A DNA stretch of 64,000 nucleotides from Candidatus Poribacteria bacterium (GTDB lineage Bacteria; Poribacteria; WGA-4E; GCA-2687025). The number at the start of each line of letters is the position of its first letter. Position 1 is the first letter of the stretch. Both the position numbers and the translations under genes were made by a program. Shown here piece by piece: positions 42,883 to 52,895 of this stretch. Under the pieces are notes generated by a model. It had not been told where the DNA came from and did no database searches. It saw only the letters and a program-made list of their open reading frames with translations. The stretch is taken from NCBI GenBank assembly GCA_028818695.1, contig JAPPNK010000010.1, positions 37,506 through 101,505 on the forward strand, in the 5' to 3' direction.

Positions 42883-45591
42883 TTAAAACGGGTTGCCGAG
42901 CTCAATCCAGTAGCGCGGAGACTGCCGCTTTCCGCGAAGGCGCGACAACGGAAAACCGACATCCGCGCGAACAGGACCGATCGGCGTCGTCACCCGGAGC
43001 CCGCACCCCGCCGCGACCTTCAAACCGTCCTCGTCCAGATCGTCTAACCGCTCCCACAGGTTGCCGGCATCGACAAACGCCCCGATGCCGAAAATGCCCT
43101 TGACCGGTATGCGCAACTCCAGATTTGAAAGCGCCAGAACATTCCCTCGGTAGTTTTTAAACGCGTCCAGCGAACCGAGCGAACGCTCCGCATAACCGCG
43201 AACCGTGGAGCTGCCGCCAAGATAAAACCGTTCCGTCGACGAGACGCGGTCCGCGTTTTCTCCAAAGGAAGCGTAGCCCAGGCGCAACTGCGCTGCCGTT
43301 GAAGCTCCCCCAAACGAACGGTACATTTTGGAGACCGCTGTCCACTTGAAAATGCGCGTCTTTCCGCCCAAAATGGGACCGCCGGCAGCCTCAAAGCGCG
43401 TCATGTGAAACCATCCGCGCGTCGGATTGAGCGGATTGTCCCGCGTATCCCGCGTGAAAAGGACGGACGCCGCGCTGAGCGTCGGCAGGATGTTCAGCGG
43501 CTCCGAGCCGGCGCCGACCGCCTTGAAACGCTCATAACGGTATTGAGCCGCCGCCCTGTTGTAGTCGCCCAGCTCGCGCGACAGGTTCAGCGCGGAACCC
43601 CACGTGAGAATGTCGTCCTGCTCTTCGAGATTGTCGCGGAAGGCGCGGAGGCTGGCGCGGGCGCGCGATCCGAGCGTCCACGGCTCAATGAAATACCCCT
43701 CGAGGCGGTTGCCGCGCGTACCAAGGCGCGTTTTCAAGCCGAGCGCCCGACCTGTTCCTAGCCAGTTGCGCTGCGCCACTTCCAGCGTTCCGCGCATTCC
43801 TTCGGAGGGGCTGTACCCGCCGCTCACATTCAAAAGCCCGGTCGGACGCTCCTGTACGATGACGTTCGCGTTCAGAATCGATTTTTGCGCGGGCAGCCCC
43901 GGCATTGCGATCTCGACGCTTTCAAAATAACCCAAGCGCAGCAGACGCTGTCGACTCTGGTTGATCTTCAGATCGCTGTACGGCTCTCCCTCGCGTATGG
44001 ACAGCTCGCGCAGGATCACCTCTGGGCGCGTTTTGAGCGGTTCCCGCCCTTCTTGGACGCGGACGGTTCCGATGCTCGCGGCGTCTCCCTCTTCAATCTG
44101 AAACCGAAGCGTTCCGTTGACGGCGTCAAACGCGGCATGCACATTCGCATACGGGCGCCCGTTGGCGGCGTAGTAGTTCTCAATGCGAATCTGGTCGGCG
44201 CGTCTCATGTCGAGGTTATAGGGCTGTCCGCTGCGCGTTTTCAGAAGGCGGCGCGCCCGCTCCTCGTTCTGCGGCTCCGCCCCCTCTATCTCGACAGCGC
44301 GGATCGTTATCAGCTCCCCCTCGTTGATGACAAACTCGACCGTCAGCCGTCCGTCCGAAAGGCGCGGTTCGCCCGTTACCTGAGCGTCTGGGTAGCCTTT
44401 CTGCCGATAGAACGCTTTGAGCGCGTTTTTGTCCTGTTCGAACGTTTGCGGGTTGAACAGCCCGTCCTCGAAGAAGTACCGCAGCAGCGGTACGGCGTCC
44501 ATCCGAGAGCGCGGGCGCGTGAGGATTTGACGGATGAGCGCGTCGCTGTCAAAGGCGGCGTTTCCTTTAAAAAGAACCTCGCTGATGCGCAGCTTCGGAC
44601 CTGGGTCGATGATGTATCGGGCGGCGGCCGTTTTGTCAGACAGCTCCAGCGGTGCCGTTTGAATGTCCGCCGCAAAATACCCTTTTCCCACATAAAAGTT
44701 GTGCAGGTTGCGCTGCGCCAGTTGCGCCGTGCTCTCGTTCACATTTTCAAGCGCCGCAACATTTCGCAGCGTTTCTTCGTCAAATCGGAGGTCGCCTTCA
44801 AAAAAAATCTGCGTCTGCGGTCCCTCCTCAATGGCGAAGGCGATGTCGAGCGCGTTCGCGGCAGGGTCGTACTGCGGCGGCTCCATCTCGACGCGCGCGC
44901 CGAAATAGTTTCTCCTGCGGTAAAACTCGATCAGGCGGGCGGGCAGGTCGTTCAGCGCGTCGGTCTCGTCCAGGCGCAGCGCCTTCATCAGCGTTTCTTC
45001 GTCAAAGGAGAGCTCCCCCTTCAGCTCCGCTTTGCGCCGGCGCGCCGGCTCTTTCTCTTCGATGTGGAACAGGATGTCGCGCGGCTTCTTCCCGTCCGCG
45101 CCGTTTTCTTCTCCGTTGATAAGTTCGGCGCGCGCCGTCGCTTGATAGTATCCGCGCGAGCGGTACAGCTCCTCAATGCGCGCCTCTTCTTGGTTCAGCA
45201 TCTCTTCAAAATACTCGGAACGGCTGCGCAGATAGACCGCCTTCCGCAGCTCCTCGGTTGAGACGGCGCGGTTGCCTGTGAACTCGACCTTGTCGACGCG
45301 CATTTTTTCGATGAGGCGGAAGATGAGCCGCGCCGTTCCGTTCTCCAGGATTTCGGCGTAAACATAAACCTGCGCGTATCGGTCATAGTTTTCGTAAAGT
45401 TGTTTGACAACATTTCGGACAGCGTAGGCGGTATAGGGCTGCCCAATGAGCGCTTCGGCTTCCGCCGGCAGCTCTTGAAGCGGCTGCCCGTCCGCTTCGG
45501 CTTCGACGGCGCTGATGCGCGTCTGTTGAACGGGCTGCGCCGCGGCGAGCGCCGTCATCAGAAAAAGGAGCGCCGCCGCCTTAAAACTCAT
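42883..45591 (-). CDS. Omp85-family outer-membrane protein (TamA/BamA-like) with many POTRA domains
   Basis: 902 residues from the ATG at 45591 (MSFKAAALLF), which overlaps the tamB stop by 11 bases. A signal peptide ends near AAAQ. About seven POTRA-like modules can be marked by openings such as DKVEFTGNRAVSTEEL, AELKGELSFDEETL, IFFEGDLRFDEETL, SEVLFKGNAAFDSDAL, RAVEIEGAEPQNEER and GTVRVQEGREPLKTR. The barrel starts near GLLNVSGGYSPSEGMRG, carries FYLGGSSTVRGYAERSLG with the VRGY motif, and ends in Phe (IELGNPF) as outer-membrane proteins do. BamA has five POTRAs and TamA three. Coupling to tamB suggests the TAM-type role of moving lipid or protein to the outer membrane, though it could serve as the BamA of this organism. 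Confidence 0.9.
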   Translation of the reverse strand: MSFKAAALLFLMTALAAAQPVQQTRISAVEAEADGQPLQELPAEAEALIGQPYTAYAVRNVVKQLYENYDRYAQVYVYAEILENGTARLIFRLIEKMRVDKVEFTGNRAVSTEELRKAVYLRSRSEYFEEMLNQEEARIEELYRSRGYYQATARAELINGEENGADGKKPRDILFHIEEKEPARRRKAELKGELSFDEETLMKALRLDETDALNDLPARLIEFYRRRNYFGARVEMEPPQYDPAANALDIAFAIEEGPQTQIFFEGDLRFDEETLRNVAALENVNESTAQLAQRNLHNFYVGKGYFAADIQTAPLELSDKTAAARYIIDPGPKLRISEVLFKGNAAFDSDALIRQILTRPRSRMDAVPLLRYFFEDGLFNPQTFEQDKNALKAFYRQKGYPDAQVTGEPRLSDGRLTVEFVINEGELITIRAVEIEGAEPQNEERARRLLKTRSGQPYNLDMRRADQIRIENYYAANGRPYANVHAAFDAVNGTLRFQIEEGDAASIGTVRVQEGREPLKTRPEVILRELSIREGEPYSDLKINQSRQRLLRLGYFESVEIAMPGLPAQKSILNANVIVQERPTGLLNVSGGYSPSEGMRGTLEVAQRNWLGTGRALGLKTRLGTRGNRLEGYFIEPWTLGSRARASLRAFRDNLEEQDDILTWGSALNLSRELGDYNRAAAQYRYERFKAVGAGSEPLNILPTLSAASVLFTRDTRDNPLNPTRGWFHMTRFEAAGGPILGGKTRIFKWTAVSKMYRSFGGASTAAQLRLGYASFGENADRVSSTERFYLGGSSTVRGYAERSLGSLDAFKNYRGNVLALSNLELRIPVKGIFGIGAFVDAGNLWERLDDLDEDGLKVAAGCGLRVTTPIGPVRADVGFPLSRLRGKRQSPRYWIELGNPF

Positions 45592-48500
45592 GCGAGAACT
45601 GCAGATCGGCGCCGTATTTGCCCTCTTCATTGCGTTCGCCGGTGATGGAAAACCGGTCGCTCACCTCATAACTGAACTCAAAACGCTGCTCCTGTCCAAC
45701 CTGAACCAGGGAGGAGTAGTTGATAAACAGGCGCGGCAAAAACTCCCTCTCAATATGAAATTGCGTCTCGGAAGGCGATTCGGCGTCCACATCGAATTGA
45801 AGTCCAATCCGGGAGCCGAGACCGCCTGCCAGCGCGCTGACGCCCAATTCGGCAAGGTCGCGCCCACCCACCCGAGAATCGCCGAATGCGATCAGTAGCA
45901 GCGTTTCCTCCCGCGTCAGCGCGTAGGTCTCGCCAGGTTCCGTGTTGCGCACGGACGGCGTGATGTTGGGCGGAAACGGGCGGCTCAAACTGCCTTCTAA
46001 GACGATCTCGATGTCCACATCGCGCCTGCGTTCGACGCCTTGCGAGTCTGTCACGATGACGCTGCGCAGCGGCTCCACGGCGGACGCCCTGATGGTGTAG
46101 GTTGGATCAAAGACGGTTGAACTGCGGTTTTCAATGTAGCTGTCCTGAATTTCCAGCGTCAAGCCGCGCGTTAGAAGCGGGAAACCTGGCAGGTCGTTTG
46201 AGGAGAGGCGCCCTGCGATGTTGGAGACCTCGCCCTCAAAGACGAGGCGGGCGAGCCGTCCAACCAGCCTGCCGTCAATGAGAGCGCTGAAACGCGCGTT
46301 TTCGATGTCGAGAGCGACGCCGCTTGCCGCTTGAACCTGTATGTTGAGCGCCATTTCGCGCAGAATCGGGTATTCGTAACGCGCCTCTTTGTAGGGCTGG
46401 TCTTCGCCGGCGAAGAAGTCGCGCAGCAGATCGCCCAATCCGCGCTGGTATTGAAACGCGGCGAGGCTGGCGGAGCCTTCTATGTTCAAGCCGTCCAGCG
46501 GACCGTGGGCGCGCAGCGAGGCTGTTTCTATTTGGAAGGCGATGCCCTCGGTCGGGTTGCTGAACGACGCGCCTGCCGCCTGAAAGGAGACGTCCGCTGT
46601 CGGGGAGCCGGCGTTCCAATCGATAACGCTTTCTCTGCCGTCCGTTTTTTGGAGAACGCCTCCGTTGAGAGCTCCGTTCAGTCTTTGGAGGCGCATTCTG
46701 CCGTCTTCGGTCAGGACGCGGAGGTTTCCGCCGCTGAAGTCGATGTCCGCGTCGGGGATGTTCAGGGCGAGTCCGTCCAGCTGCGCGAGCCATTTGAAAC
46801 GCGGCGCCTCAAAGGTTCCGCCAACGCTCAAATTGAAGGAGCCGTACCCCGACGCCTGCGCGATAGACGGAAAGATGAGCGGGAGTATGTCGAGCCGCCG
46901 AATGTTTGCGTCCAGTTCGAAGTCGATGCCGCCGTTCAAAGGCATCTCTCCGCTCATCTCAACGACATTCTCGGCGGCGTAGAATCCGCTGTCGGTCATT
47001 TTGAGTATTCCGTTTCGGCTTTCCAGCGCCGCCGTTGCGTTTTCGATGTCGACCCCGCCGACGCGCAGGTTGACGCCTTGAACGTTTAGAGAGCCGGTGA
47101 GGCTGGCTTCGGTTCTGTCGATGTTGCCGTCAAATTCAAGGCGGCCGCCGATGTCAATGCCTCCGACGCGCAAGCCGACGCTCTGAAAGGCGAGCGATCC
47201 GCTAGGGTTGGCGTCGGTTCCGCCGATGTTGCCGGCGAATTCAAGCCGCCCTTCCATATTGGGCGCCCATCCGATTCGTCTGTTGAGTTCGCTTTGGAGA
47301 AGCGCGGCGGATACATACCCGTCTATCGGCGCGTTCACCTCGCCGTCCAGCTCCCACATGCCGGACGCCGTCAGATGAAACAGGTTGCCGATTCGTATGT
47401 CCGTTTTGTTGAGACGGAAGACTCCCATATTGAACGACAGGTTCATCGGTTCCACGATGGACGCTTGCCGTTCGCCCCATTGTACCGCCGCTTCGGTCAG
47501 TTCGGCGCCGCCGTTGGAGCTTTTCAGCGCCTGCGTTACGGCGGCTTTCCAGTCGCCTTCCGCGGCGCGCCGCGACAAGCTTTTCACATCGATGGAAACG
47601 GTCGCATGGCCCGCTAGGCGCGTCTGGATGTCCAAGTTCGGCAGCCATGATTCGACGCGAGCGTCCGCAAATTTGACCGTCATCTGCAGCTGGTTGGGCG
47701 TCAAGCTCTCCATCGACATGACGGTCGGCGAGTCTTGTCCGCCGAGGCGGTAGGTTCCTCCGTCTGCAGTGAATTGAAAGCTGCGGAGCGCGATCGTTTC
47801 CGGCTCCGCCTCGATTCGCCCAGAAACGTTTTCTAGGCGTATGTTTTCGTACGCGAGCGCGATCTCGCCGTTTTCTAGGACGACGGAGCCGGTCAGGCTC
47901 GGCTTTTGCGCGGGTCCTTCGATTTTGAGGTCGAGCGCGCTAAGCCCGGACGCTTCCTTCAGCTGCGTCAAGAAGAGCGGAAAGAAGCTGATGTCGAACG
48001 AATCGGCGTTGATGGAGAGGCGCATCGGCTCCTCGTTTAAGCGGGCTTCGACGTTTCCGCCGCTCCAGCTGATGCTTGCGGGCGCAAAGCCTTCGACGTT
48101 CAGCTTGTTGACGCCCGACGTGATCTCCCATCCGTTCAGCGATATCTGGGAGCCGTCGTATGAGGCGCTTCCCGTGAAGGCGTCAAACCTGATGGCGTCG
48201 TAGGCGCCGTCGATGATCGTCCAGTTTGCGCCCAGCTGCGGCTGCGCAAGAGAGCCTCGAATCAACGCGCTTCCGCTCAAACGTCCGATCGGCTCCGTTT
48301 CCAACGGCGTCAACCCGCTCAATATTTCTAGGTTCAGATTCTCAGCCTTCGCCTGAATATCGAGCCGATGGGCGTCGTCGATCCATCCGGACGCTTCAAG
48401 CGTCTGCCCCTCTCCTTTTAGACGGAGCTCGTCGATGTAGGCGGTTCCGCGCTCATACCGGAAGCGGACGGTTCCGTCGTTGACAAGCCGTATGCCGCTG

Positions 48501-51500
48501 TTTTCAGCTTCAAGGCGGGTCAGGTCGGCGCGCATCTCGCCGCCTCGAAGGTTCAGCCCGTTCAGCTGGATGTCGGCGGCGCCTGCCGCTTCCGCTTTGA
48601 CCTTCGAGGCGTCTTCGCCGAGGAGAGCGAGCGCGTCCGAAAGGCGCAGATTGGACGACTCGATGCGCATCGACGCTTTCATGCTGTTCAGATCAAGCGC
48701 GGACGGAAACGGATACAACTGAAACGGGACGTCCGCCCAGCCCTGGCATCTGGCGGAAGAGGACCCGAACGATCCGCTCAAATCGACATCCTGCGCGGAC
48801 AGCTTATTTGCTTCAAGCCGCAGCTGGACGTTCGCCTTTCCGTCCTTGATGGGCGCGCGTTCTGGGACGGTCAGTCGGGCGAAGTTGAGCTGCGCGTCTC
48901 CCATTAAAATCGGCGCTGTCAGCGTTCCGGTCAAATGCGCCGTTCCCGACAGCGCGCCGCTTTCCGCCTCCCAGCCGGGGAACGGCGCCAGCAGCTCGGA
49001 CAGGTCTAGATTGCTCCACTTGGCGCGTATGTCCATCGGCGCGTTCGGCGCCCATTCGAGGCGCGGCCCTCCCTTTAACAACAAAAGAAGAGGGAGACTG
49101 CCGCTCAACGAGGCGGAGCCGGCGCCGAGAGACCAGACGGCGCGCTCTATCGACACGGTTCCGTTTTGACAACGGGCGGCTCCTTCGATGTTGTCGGCGT
49201 AGAGCGGGTTTCCGTCGGGGCGGAGGCGCAGAGCGAGGCGGTCGGAGCTCCATGACGCTTCGATGATCGGATCGTCCGCGGTTCCAGAGACGGACAGATC
49301 GAAGGCGCCGACTCCCTCCGCCGGCGCGGGCGTTCCAATCAGCTCCGCGGCCGTCTGCAGGTCTACGCTCGGCGCTTTGACGCTGGCGCTCAGGGAGCCG
49401 TCTTGGTTGACGCGGGCGTTCGCCAGAAGATGAAAGGGCGGGCTGCTCTCTTCGGCGCGGAGCTCAAAGCGCCGCAGCTCTACGGACTCGCCCGAAAAAG
49501 AAGCGGAGAAGGGAGCCGCTGTGAAGACGGCGCTGTCGGACGCAAAGCGCGCCGACTTGACGCAAACCTCCGCGGTCGACTCGGCAATTTGGCGGAGATC
49601 GCCTGCGAGGTCAACGCGGGCTGTGAACGCGGCGGAACGGAGGCCGGGGGCGTATCGGCGGGCAAGGGCGGACGCGTCTATCTCTTGAAAGCGCATTTCG
49701 CCTTGGAACGGGGCGGCCTCCTTTTGCAGCTCGGCGGTCAGATCGAAGGCGCACTGGCCGTTGTCTAGGGCGCCTTTGACGGAGAGAGTTCCCGCTTCAT
49801 AAACCGCTTCAGCGTTTCCGCCGCCGAGAGGAACGCCGTATGCGCTGGCGCCGTCAAGCCTTAAGCGCGCCTGTATGCGTCCGCCGCCGCCTTCAACCTG
49901 AAGATGAACGCGCCCGTCCGCCTGCTGTATTGCCGCGCGCGCCTCCTCCGGCAGGAGCTCCGCCGCCTCCGAAAGTTTGACAGGCCGCTCGAATTGGAAG
50001 GCGAACGTTCCGTTGTCCGCTTTTCCCGTCCAAGGGAGTCCGCCCGCCCGTCCGCGCAGGATTGGGGCGTTGAGCAGCCCTTGGGCTATCGTGAATTCTG
50101 CTGGGTCCATTTCAACCGCGCCGCCCGAAAGTTGAAAGGCGCCCGATCCGTCCAAAGCGTCCAGCGGTCCGCGCGCCGACATCCGCCCCGACAAAAAGCC
50201 GAGCTCCTCAGCATAAAGGCTCAGGTCGAAGTCGGACGCTTCCGCCTCTATATGGACGCGGGGCTGCTCGTCTTCGGGAAACGACGCGGAGCCATTAACC
50301 AAAAAAGAACCGGCGCCGTTGCGCATCTCTAAAGAGGCAGACTCAAACAGGCGCGACTCGGGCTTCCAGACGCCCTGGAGCGTTGCGGAAGGCGCCGCCC
50401 AGCCGCGCACGGAGCCTTCGTTCAGCTCCGCCCAGACGCGCGCTCCGTCCGTTCCGTTTATCGACTCGGCGCGCAGCTCAAAACGCCCTGAAGCCGTCTC
50501 GCCGAAGCCGCGCGCAAGCGTCTCCAAATTCTCGCCCGAAACGGAGAGGCGGTAGGAGGATGCCGCGCCCGATTCGTCCATATCGCCGTCCAGACGCGCG
50601 CTCAAACCGTCCGCGCTCAACTCAACAACATATTTGCGGTCGCGCACAAGGTGCGTCACGCGCGCCGCGCCGTCCACATACGGCAAGCCTTCGACGCGCA
50701 ATGTTCCGCTGGACGAGACAAGAACGCCCTTTTCATTAAACGCCGCCTCGAACGTTCCGCTCGCATGCCCTTCCAGCCCTTGCAGCTCTTCATGTTCAGG
50801 GTAAAAGTAGGCGGCAAGCTCGCTCAAACGGACGCGGCGCGCCTCGCCCTTTATGGAGACAGAGGGGCCTGTTTTGACCGACATGTCGACCTCTCCGCCC
50901 CAGAGAAGCAGGCGGACGCCGTCCAGCTGCGCTTGTTCAATGCCGCCTTTGACGCGCCCTGTTCCCTTCATGCGCGCGCCGAGAAAGACGCTGTCAGACA
51001 GGTCCCACTCGCCCTCAAGGCGCAGGTCGGACAGGTTGCCCGATAGTCGTCCGTCCGTCAGCGTGACGGAGCCGGACGCCCCCTCCAGCAGGTCGGGCGC
51101 GAAGACGCGCAGCTTCTCCAGCTGAAAGGTTCCGCCCGCCTTCATATCGGCGTTTCCGTCCGGGTCAATGCCGCCCTCGGCGCGGAATTGAAAACCCTCG
51201 CCGTTGACGCGCATTTCGTCGATGCGCAGCCCGTCTTCGTTCAGTTCGCCCTTTAGAGAAGCGCCGTCCATCTCCAACGCCCCCGTCTTTGTTTTCACAT
51301 ACCATTCGCCGCAGTTGAAGATAATGGGGCGCGGTTCGTCTAGACGGAGCGGCTTTTCCGCTGGGAGGGTTATCACCGCCTTCGGAAACAGCATGTACCA
51401 GCCGCCCTGCTTGTCCTCATATTGCAGGGCCAACTCGCGGAAATGAACGGAGCCGAACGAAATGGGCGGGGAGCTTCCGCCGGCGGGGCGGTTCAGAATC

Positions 51501-51850
51501 GGGTCGATGTTGAGCGTTCCGTCTTCTCGACGGGTTACGGTCAGCTGCGCGCTATCGATCTCAATGCGCGGGATGCGCGGCGGGATCAGCTCATAAGAGA
51601 CGTTGGCATGGTGCGCGCTCAGAATCGATTCTGGTTCGTCGCGATGCAATGTGACGTGGAGATCTAGGTCGCCGTAGCGCGTCTGTTTGATACTGGAGAC
51701 GCTCGCCTCCACGCCGAGCGCCTTGGTGAGCTGTTTTCCGATCAGACCGGGGAGATGGCTGTGAAACGCGCCGGAGCGAACGTAGACTGCCAACACAACT
51801 CCGATGAGCAGCGTTGCTGCCGCGGCAATGATGAGCAAACGGCGCTTCAT
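45581..51850 (-). CDS. TamB-like giant envelope protein (DUF490)
   Basis: 2089 residues, an AsmA/TamB-type bridge protein. One N-terminal membrane anchor is visible (RRLLIIAAAATLLIGVVLAV, residues 3-22), then a long series of beta-strand-rich repeats. The last 350 residues match the TamB C-terminal domain: DLLRDFFAGEDQPYKEARYEYPIL, PEGETYAL-like PGETYALTREETLLLIAFGDSR, DLAELGVSALAGGLGSRIG, and a closing strand ending SHEF. Such proteins span the periplasm as a hydrophobic groove and carry phospholipid between membranes with an Omp85 partner. The partner gene overlaps its end. A near-duplicate internal segment (SLAFQSVGLRVGGIDIGGRLEFDGNI with SLNVQGVNLRVGGVDIENA, around residues 1550-1600) shows local repeat expansion. 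Confidence 0.93.
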   Translation of the reverse strand: MKRRLLIIAAAATLLIGVVLAVYVRSGAFHSHLPGLIGKQLTKALGVEASVSSIKQTRYGDLDLHVTLHRDEPESILSAHHANVSYELIPPRIPRIEIDSAQLTVTRREDGTLNIDPILNRPAGGSSPPISFGSVHFRELALQYEDKQGGWYMLFPKAVITLPAEKPLRLDEPRPIIFNCGEWYVKTKTGALEMDGASLKGELNEDGLRIDEMRVNGEGFQFRAEGGIDPDGNADMKAGGTFQLEKLRVFAPDLLEGASGSVTLTDGRLSGNLSDLRLEGEWDLSDSVFLGARMKGTGRVKGGIEQAQLDGVRLLLWGGEVDMSVKTGPSVSIKGEARRVRLSELAAYFYPEHEELQGLEGHASGTFEAAFNEKGVLVSSSGTLRVEGLPYVDGAARVTHLVRDRKYVVELSADGLSARLDGDMDESGAASSYRLSVSGENLETLARGFGETASGRFELRAESINGTDGARVWAELNEGSVRGWAAPSATLQGVWKPESRLFESASLEMRNGAGSFLVNGSASFPEDEQPRVHIEAEASDFDLSLYAEELGFLSGRMSARGPLDALDGSGAFQLSGGAVEMDPAEFTIAQGLLNAPILRGRAGGLPWTGKADNGTFAFQFERPVKLSEAAELLPEEARAAIQQADGRVHLQVEGGGGRIQARLRLDGASAYGVPLGGGNAEAVYEAGTLSVKGALDNGQCAFDLTAELQKEAAPFQGEMRFQEIDASALARRYAPGLRSAAFTARVDLAGDLRQIAESTAEVCVKSARFASDSAVFTAAPFSASFSGESVELRRFELRAEESSPPFHLLANARVNQDGSLSASVKAPSVDLQTAAELIGTPAPAEGVGAFDLSVSGTADDPIIEASWSSDRLALRLRPDGNPLYADNIEGAARCQNGTVSIERAVWSLGAGSASLSGSLPLLLLLKGGPRLEWAPNAPMDIRAKWSNLDLSELLAPFPGWEAESGALSGTAHLTGTLTAPILMGDAQLNFARLTVPERAPIKDGKANVQLRLEANKLSAQDVDLSGSFGSSSARCQGWADVPFQLYPFPSALDLNSMKASMRIESSNLRLSDALALLGEDASKVKAEAAGAADIQLNGLNLRGGEMRADLTRLEAENSGIRLVNDGTVRFRYERGTAYIDELRLKGEGQTLEASGWIDDAHRLDIQAKAENLNLEILSGLTPLETEPIGRLSGSALIRGSLAQPQLGANWTIIDGAYDAIRFDAFTGSASYDGSQISLNGWEITSGVNKLNVEGFAPASISWSGGNVEARLNEEPMRLSINADSFDISFFPLFLTQLKEASGLSALDLKIEGPAQKPSLTGSVVLENGEIALAYENIRLENVSGRIEAEPETIALRSFQFTADGGTYRLGGQDSPTVMSMESLTPNQLQMTVKFADARVESWLPNLDIQTRLAGHATVSIDVKSLSRRAAEGDWKAAVTQALKSSNGGAELTEAAVQWGERQASIVEPMNLSFNMGVFRLNKTDIRIGNLFHLTASGMWELDGEVNAPIDGYVSAALLQSELNRRIGWAPNMEGRLEFAGNIGGTDANPSGSLAFQSVGLRVGGIDIGGRLEFDGNIDRTEASLTGSLNVQGVNLRVGGVDIENATAALESRNGILKMTDSGFYAAENVVEMSGEMPLNGGIDFELDANIRRLDILPLIFPSIAQASGYGSFNLSVGGTFEAPRFKWLAQLDGLALNIPDADIDFSGGNLRVLTEDGRMRLQRLNGALNGGVLQKTDGRESVIDWNAGSPTADVSFQAAGASFSNPTEGIAFQIETASLRAHGPLDGLNIEGSASLAAFQYQRGLGDLLRDFFAGEDQPYKEARYEYPILREMALNIQVQAASGVALDIENARFSALIDGRLVGRLARLVFEGEVSNIAGRLSSNDLPGFPLLTRGLTLEIQDSYIENRSSTVFDPTYTIRASAVEPLRSVIVTDSQGVERRRDVDIEIVLEGSLSRPFPPNITPSVRNTEPGETYALTREETLLLIAFGDSRVGGRDLAELGVSALAGGLGSRIGLQFDVDAESPSETQFHIEREFLPRLFINYSSLVQVGQEQRFEFSYEVSDRFSITGERNEEGKYGADLQFSHEF

Positions 51851-51904
51851 ACGGCGGAGTCTCCATTTAGCGCGAGAAAGCCGTTGTCGAAAGCGCGCGC
51901 ATGC

Positions 51905-52519
51905 TTACACGCGCGAGTAAAACGAAACGGTCTGCTGAATGTCGATGGCTCCGATGGGAACCTCTTGGCTGCCGGGGACGCTTTCGAGCGTCGCAGACAT
52001 GGCGTCCGCGTCGCATGAGATGTACGGCACGGGGCGTTCGCCGAGCCGTTCGGAAGCGATCTGCGCCCATTCCTGCCCGCGCGACTTTTCGCGGACGGCG
52101 ACGGTCTGGCCGGGCTTGACGCGCATGGACGGAATGTTCGCCTTGGAGCCGTCTAGTAGAAAATGTCCGTGTGAAACAAGCTGGCGCGCTTGAAACGGCG
52201 AGAAGGCGAACCCGGCGCGCAACACGACCGAGTCGAGGCGGCTTTCAAGCAGCCCGATCAGATTTTCGGCGGTGACGCCGCGCATGCGCTTCGCCTCGTG
52301 GAAGGTGCGGCGGAACTGCTTTTCGGTGATGTTGTAGGTGTAACGCAGTTTCTGTTTTTCTAGGAGGACGCGGTGGTAGTCGGTTCGTCTGTAGTTTTGC
52401 CGTCCGTGTTCGCCGGGTCCGTGCTGTCGGTCTCTAGAGGCGGGGCATGTGGGATTGTTCCAGAGACAAAATCCCGCGCGTCTGCATATTTTATGTTTGG
52501 ACTGTTTTCCGCGAATCAT
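51905..52519 (-). CDS. rpsD: 30S ribosomal protein S4
   Basis: 204 residues. The S4 N-terminal region (CRRAGFCLWNNPTC, DRQHGPGEHGRQNYRRTDYHRVLLEKQKLRYTYNITEKQFRRTF) is followed by the RNA-binding S4 domain GLLESRLDSVVLRAGFAFSPFQARQLVSHGHFLLDG. S4 nucleates assembly of the 30S body. Three cysteines remain near the N terminus with altered spacing, so the classic four-Cys zinc site looks partly lost. The gene stands outside the rpsM-rpsK-rpsD-rpoA order, with its own promoter upstream and tamB after it by 54 bases. Confidence 0.94.
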   Translation of the reverse strand: MIRGKQSKHKICRRAGFCLWNNPTCPASRDRQHGPGEHGRQNYRRTDYHRVLLEKQKLRYTYNITEKQFRRTFHEAKRMRGVTAENLIGLLESRLDSVVLRAGFAFSPFQARQLVSHGHFLLDGSKANIPSMRVKPGQTVAVREKSRGQEWAQIASERLGERPVPYISCDADAMSATLESVPGSQEVPIGAIDIQQTVSFYSRV

Positions 52520-52561
52520 ATGTTGTACGCCTAACCATGTTGAGTGCGTCTGTTTCGGTTA

Positions 52562-52590
52562 AGCATAACGCGCTTGGGCGGGGAAGGCAA
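52562..52590 (-). promoter_or_regulatory. Probable sigma-70-type promoter for rpsD
   Basis: On the minus strand TTGCCT (52590-52585) and TATGCT (52567-52562) are separated by exactly 17 bases, about 45 bases before the rpsD ATG. Distance and spacing fit a housekeeping promoter. Confidence 0.5.
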
Positions 52591-52613
52591 GTTTTGGGGA
52601 GTAGGGCGCGGCG

Positions 52614-52844
52614 GCATGTTTGTCTGAACTGCCGGACGCCGCGCTGAATCGCCGACACAAGACCTGTCGGGTCGTCCGCAAACCAAGGCGTCGTTCACGA
52701 TGCCGCCCAGCTTGTCCGTCTTCATTCTGATAATGGTCGATGAACCGCTCCAACGGCCGTCTCCCGGCCTGAAGACGCAAACGCCCGAAAGTCCGGCGCC
52801 GGCGGAACGCGCGGCAGCTCTTTGGAGAGGTCGTTGGCGAAGCG
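52614..52844 (-). pseudogene. Decayed C-terminal fragment of a type ISP restriction-modification enzyme
   Basis: Reading rightwards on the minus strand, pieces of a known C-terminal sequence appear in successive frames: RFANDLSKELPRVPPAPDFRAF, then LERFIDHYQ, then MKTDKLGGIVNDA, then WFADDPTGLVSAIQ. These match in order the tail of large type ISP/N6-methylase restriction enzymes (typically KELPRIP...DFxAFAxAG, ... VKTDK-x-SGIVNDPN-x-W-x-DDP). Between the first two about 100 residues are missing, and at least three frameshifts separate the pieces. No start is present. This is a relic; identification rests on remembered family motifs. Confidence 0.6.
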
Positions 52845-52895
52845 GGGCGGCGCTCAGGCGAATGCGGGACGGCGTCCAAAAATTCTCTTCCGCTT

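Noticed and set aside
43885..45261. 458-codon plus-strand frame opposite the Omp85 gene
   Set aside because: Antisense shadow of a well-supported gene.
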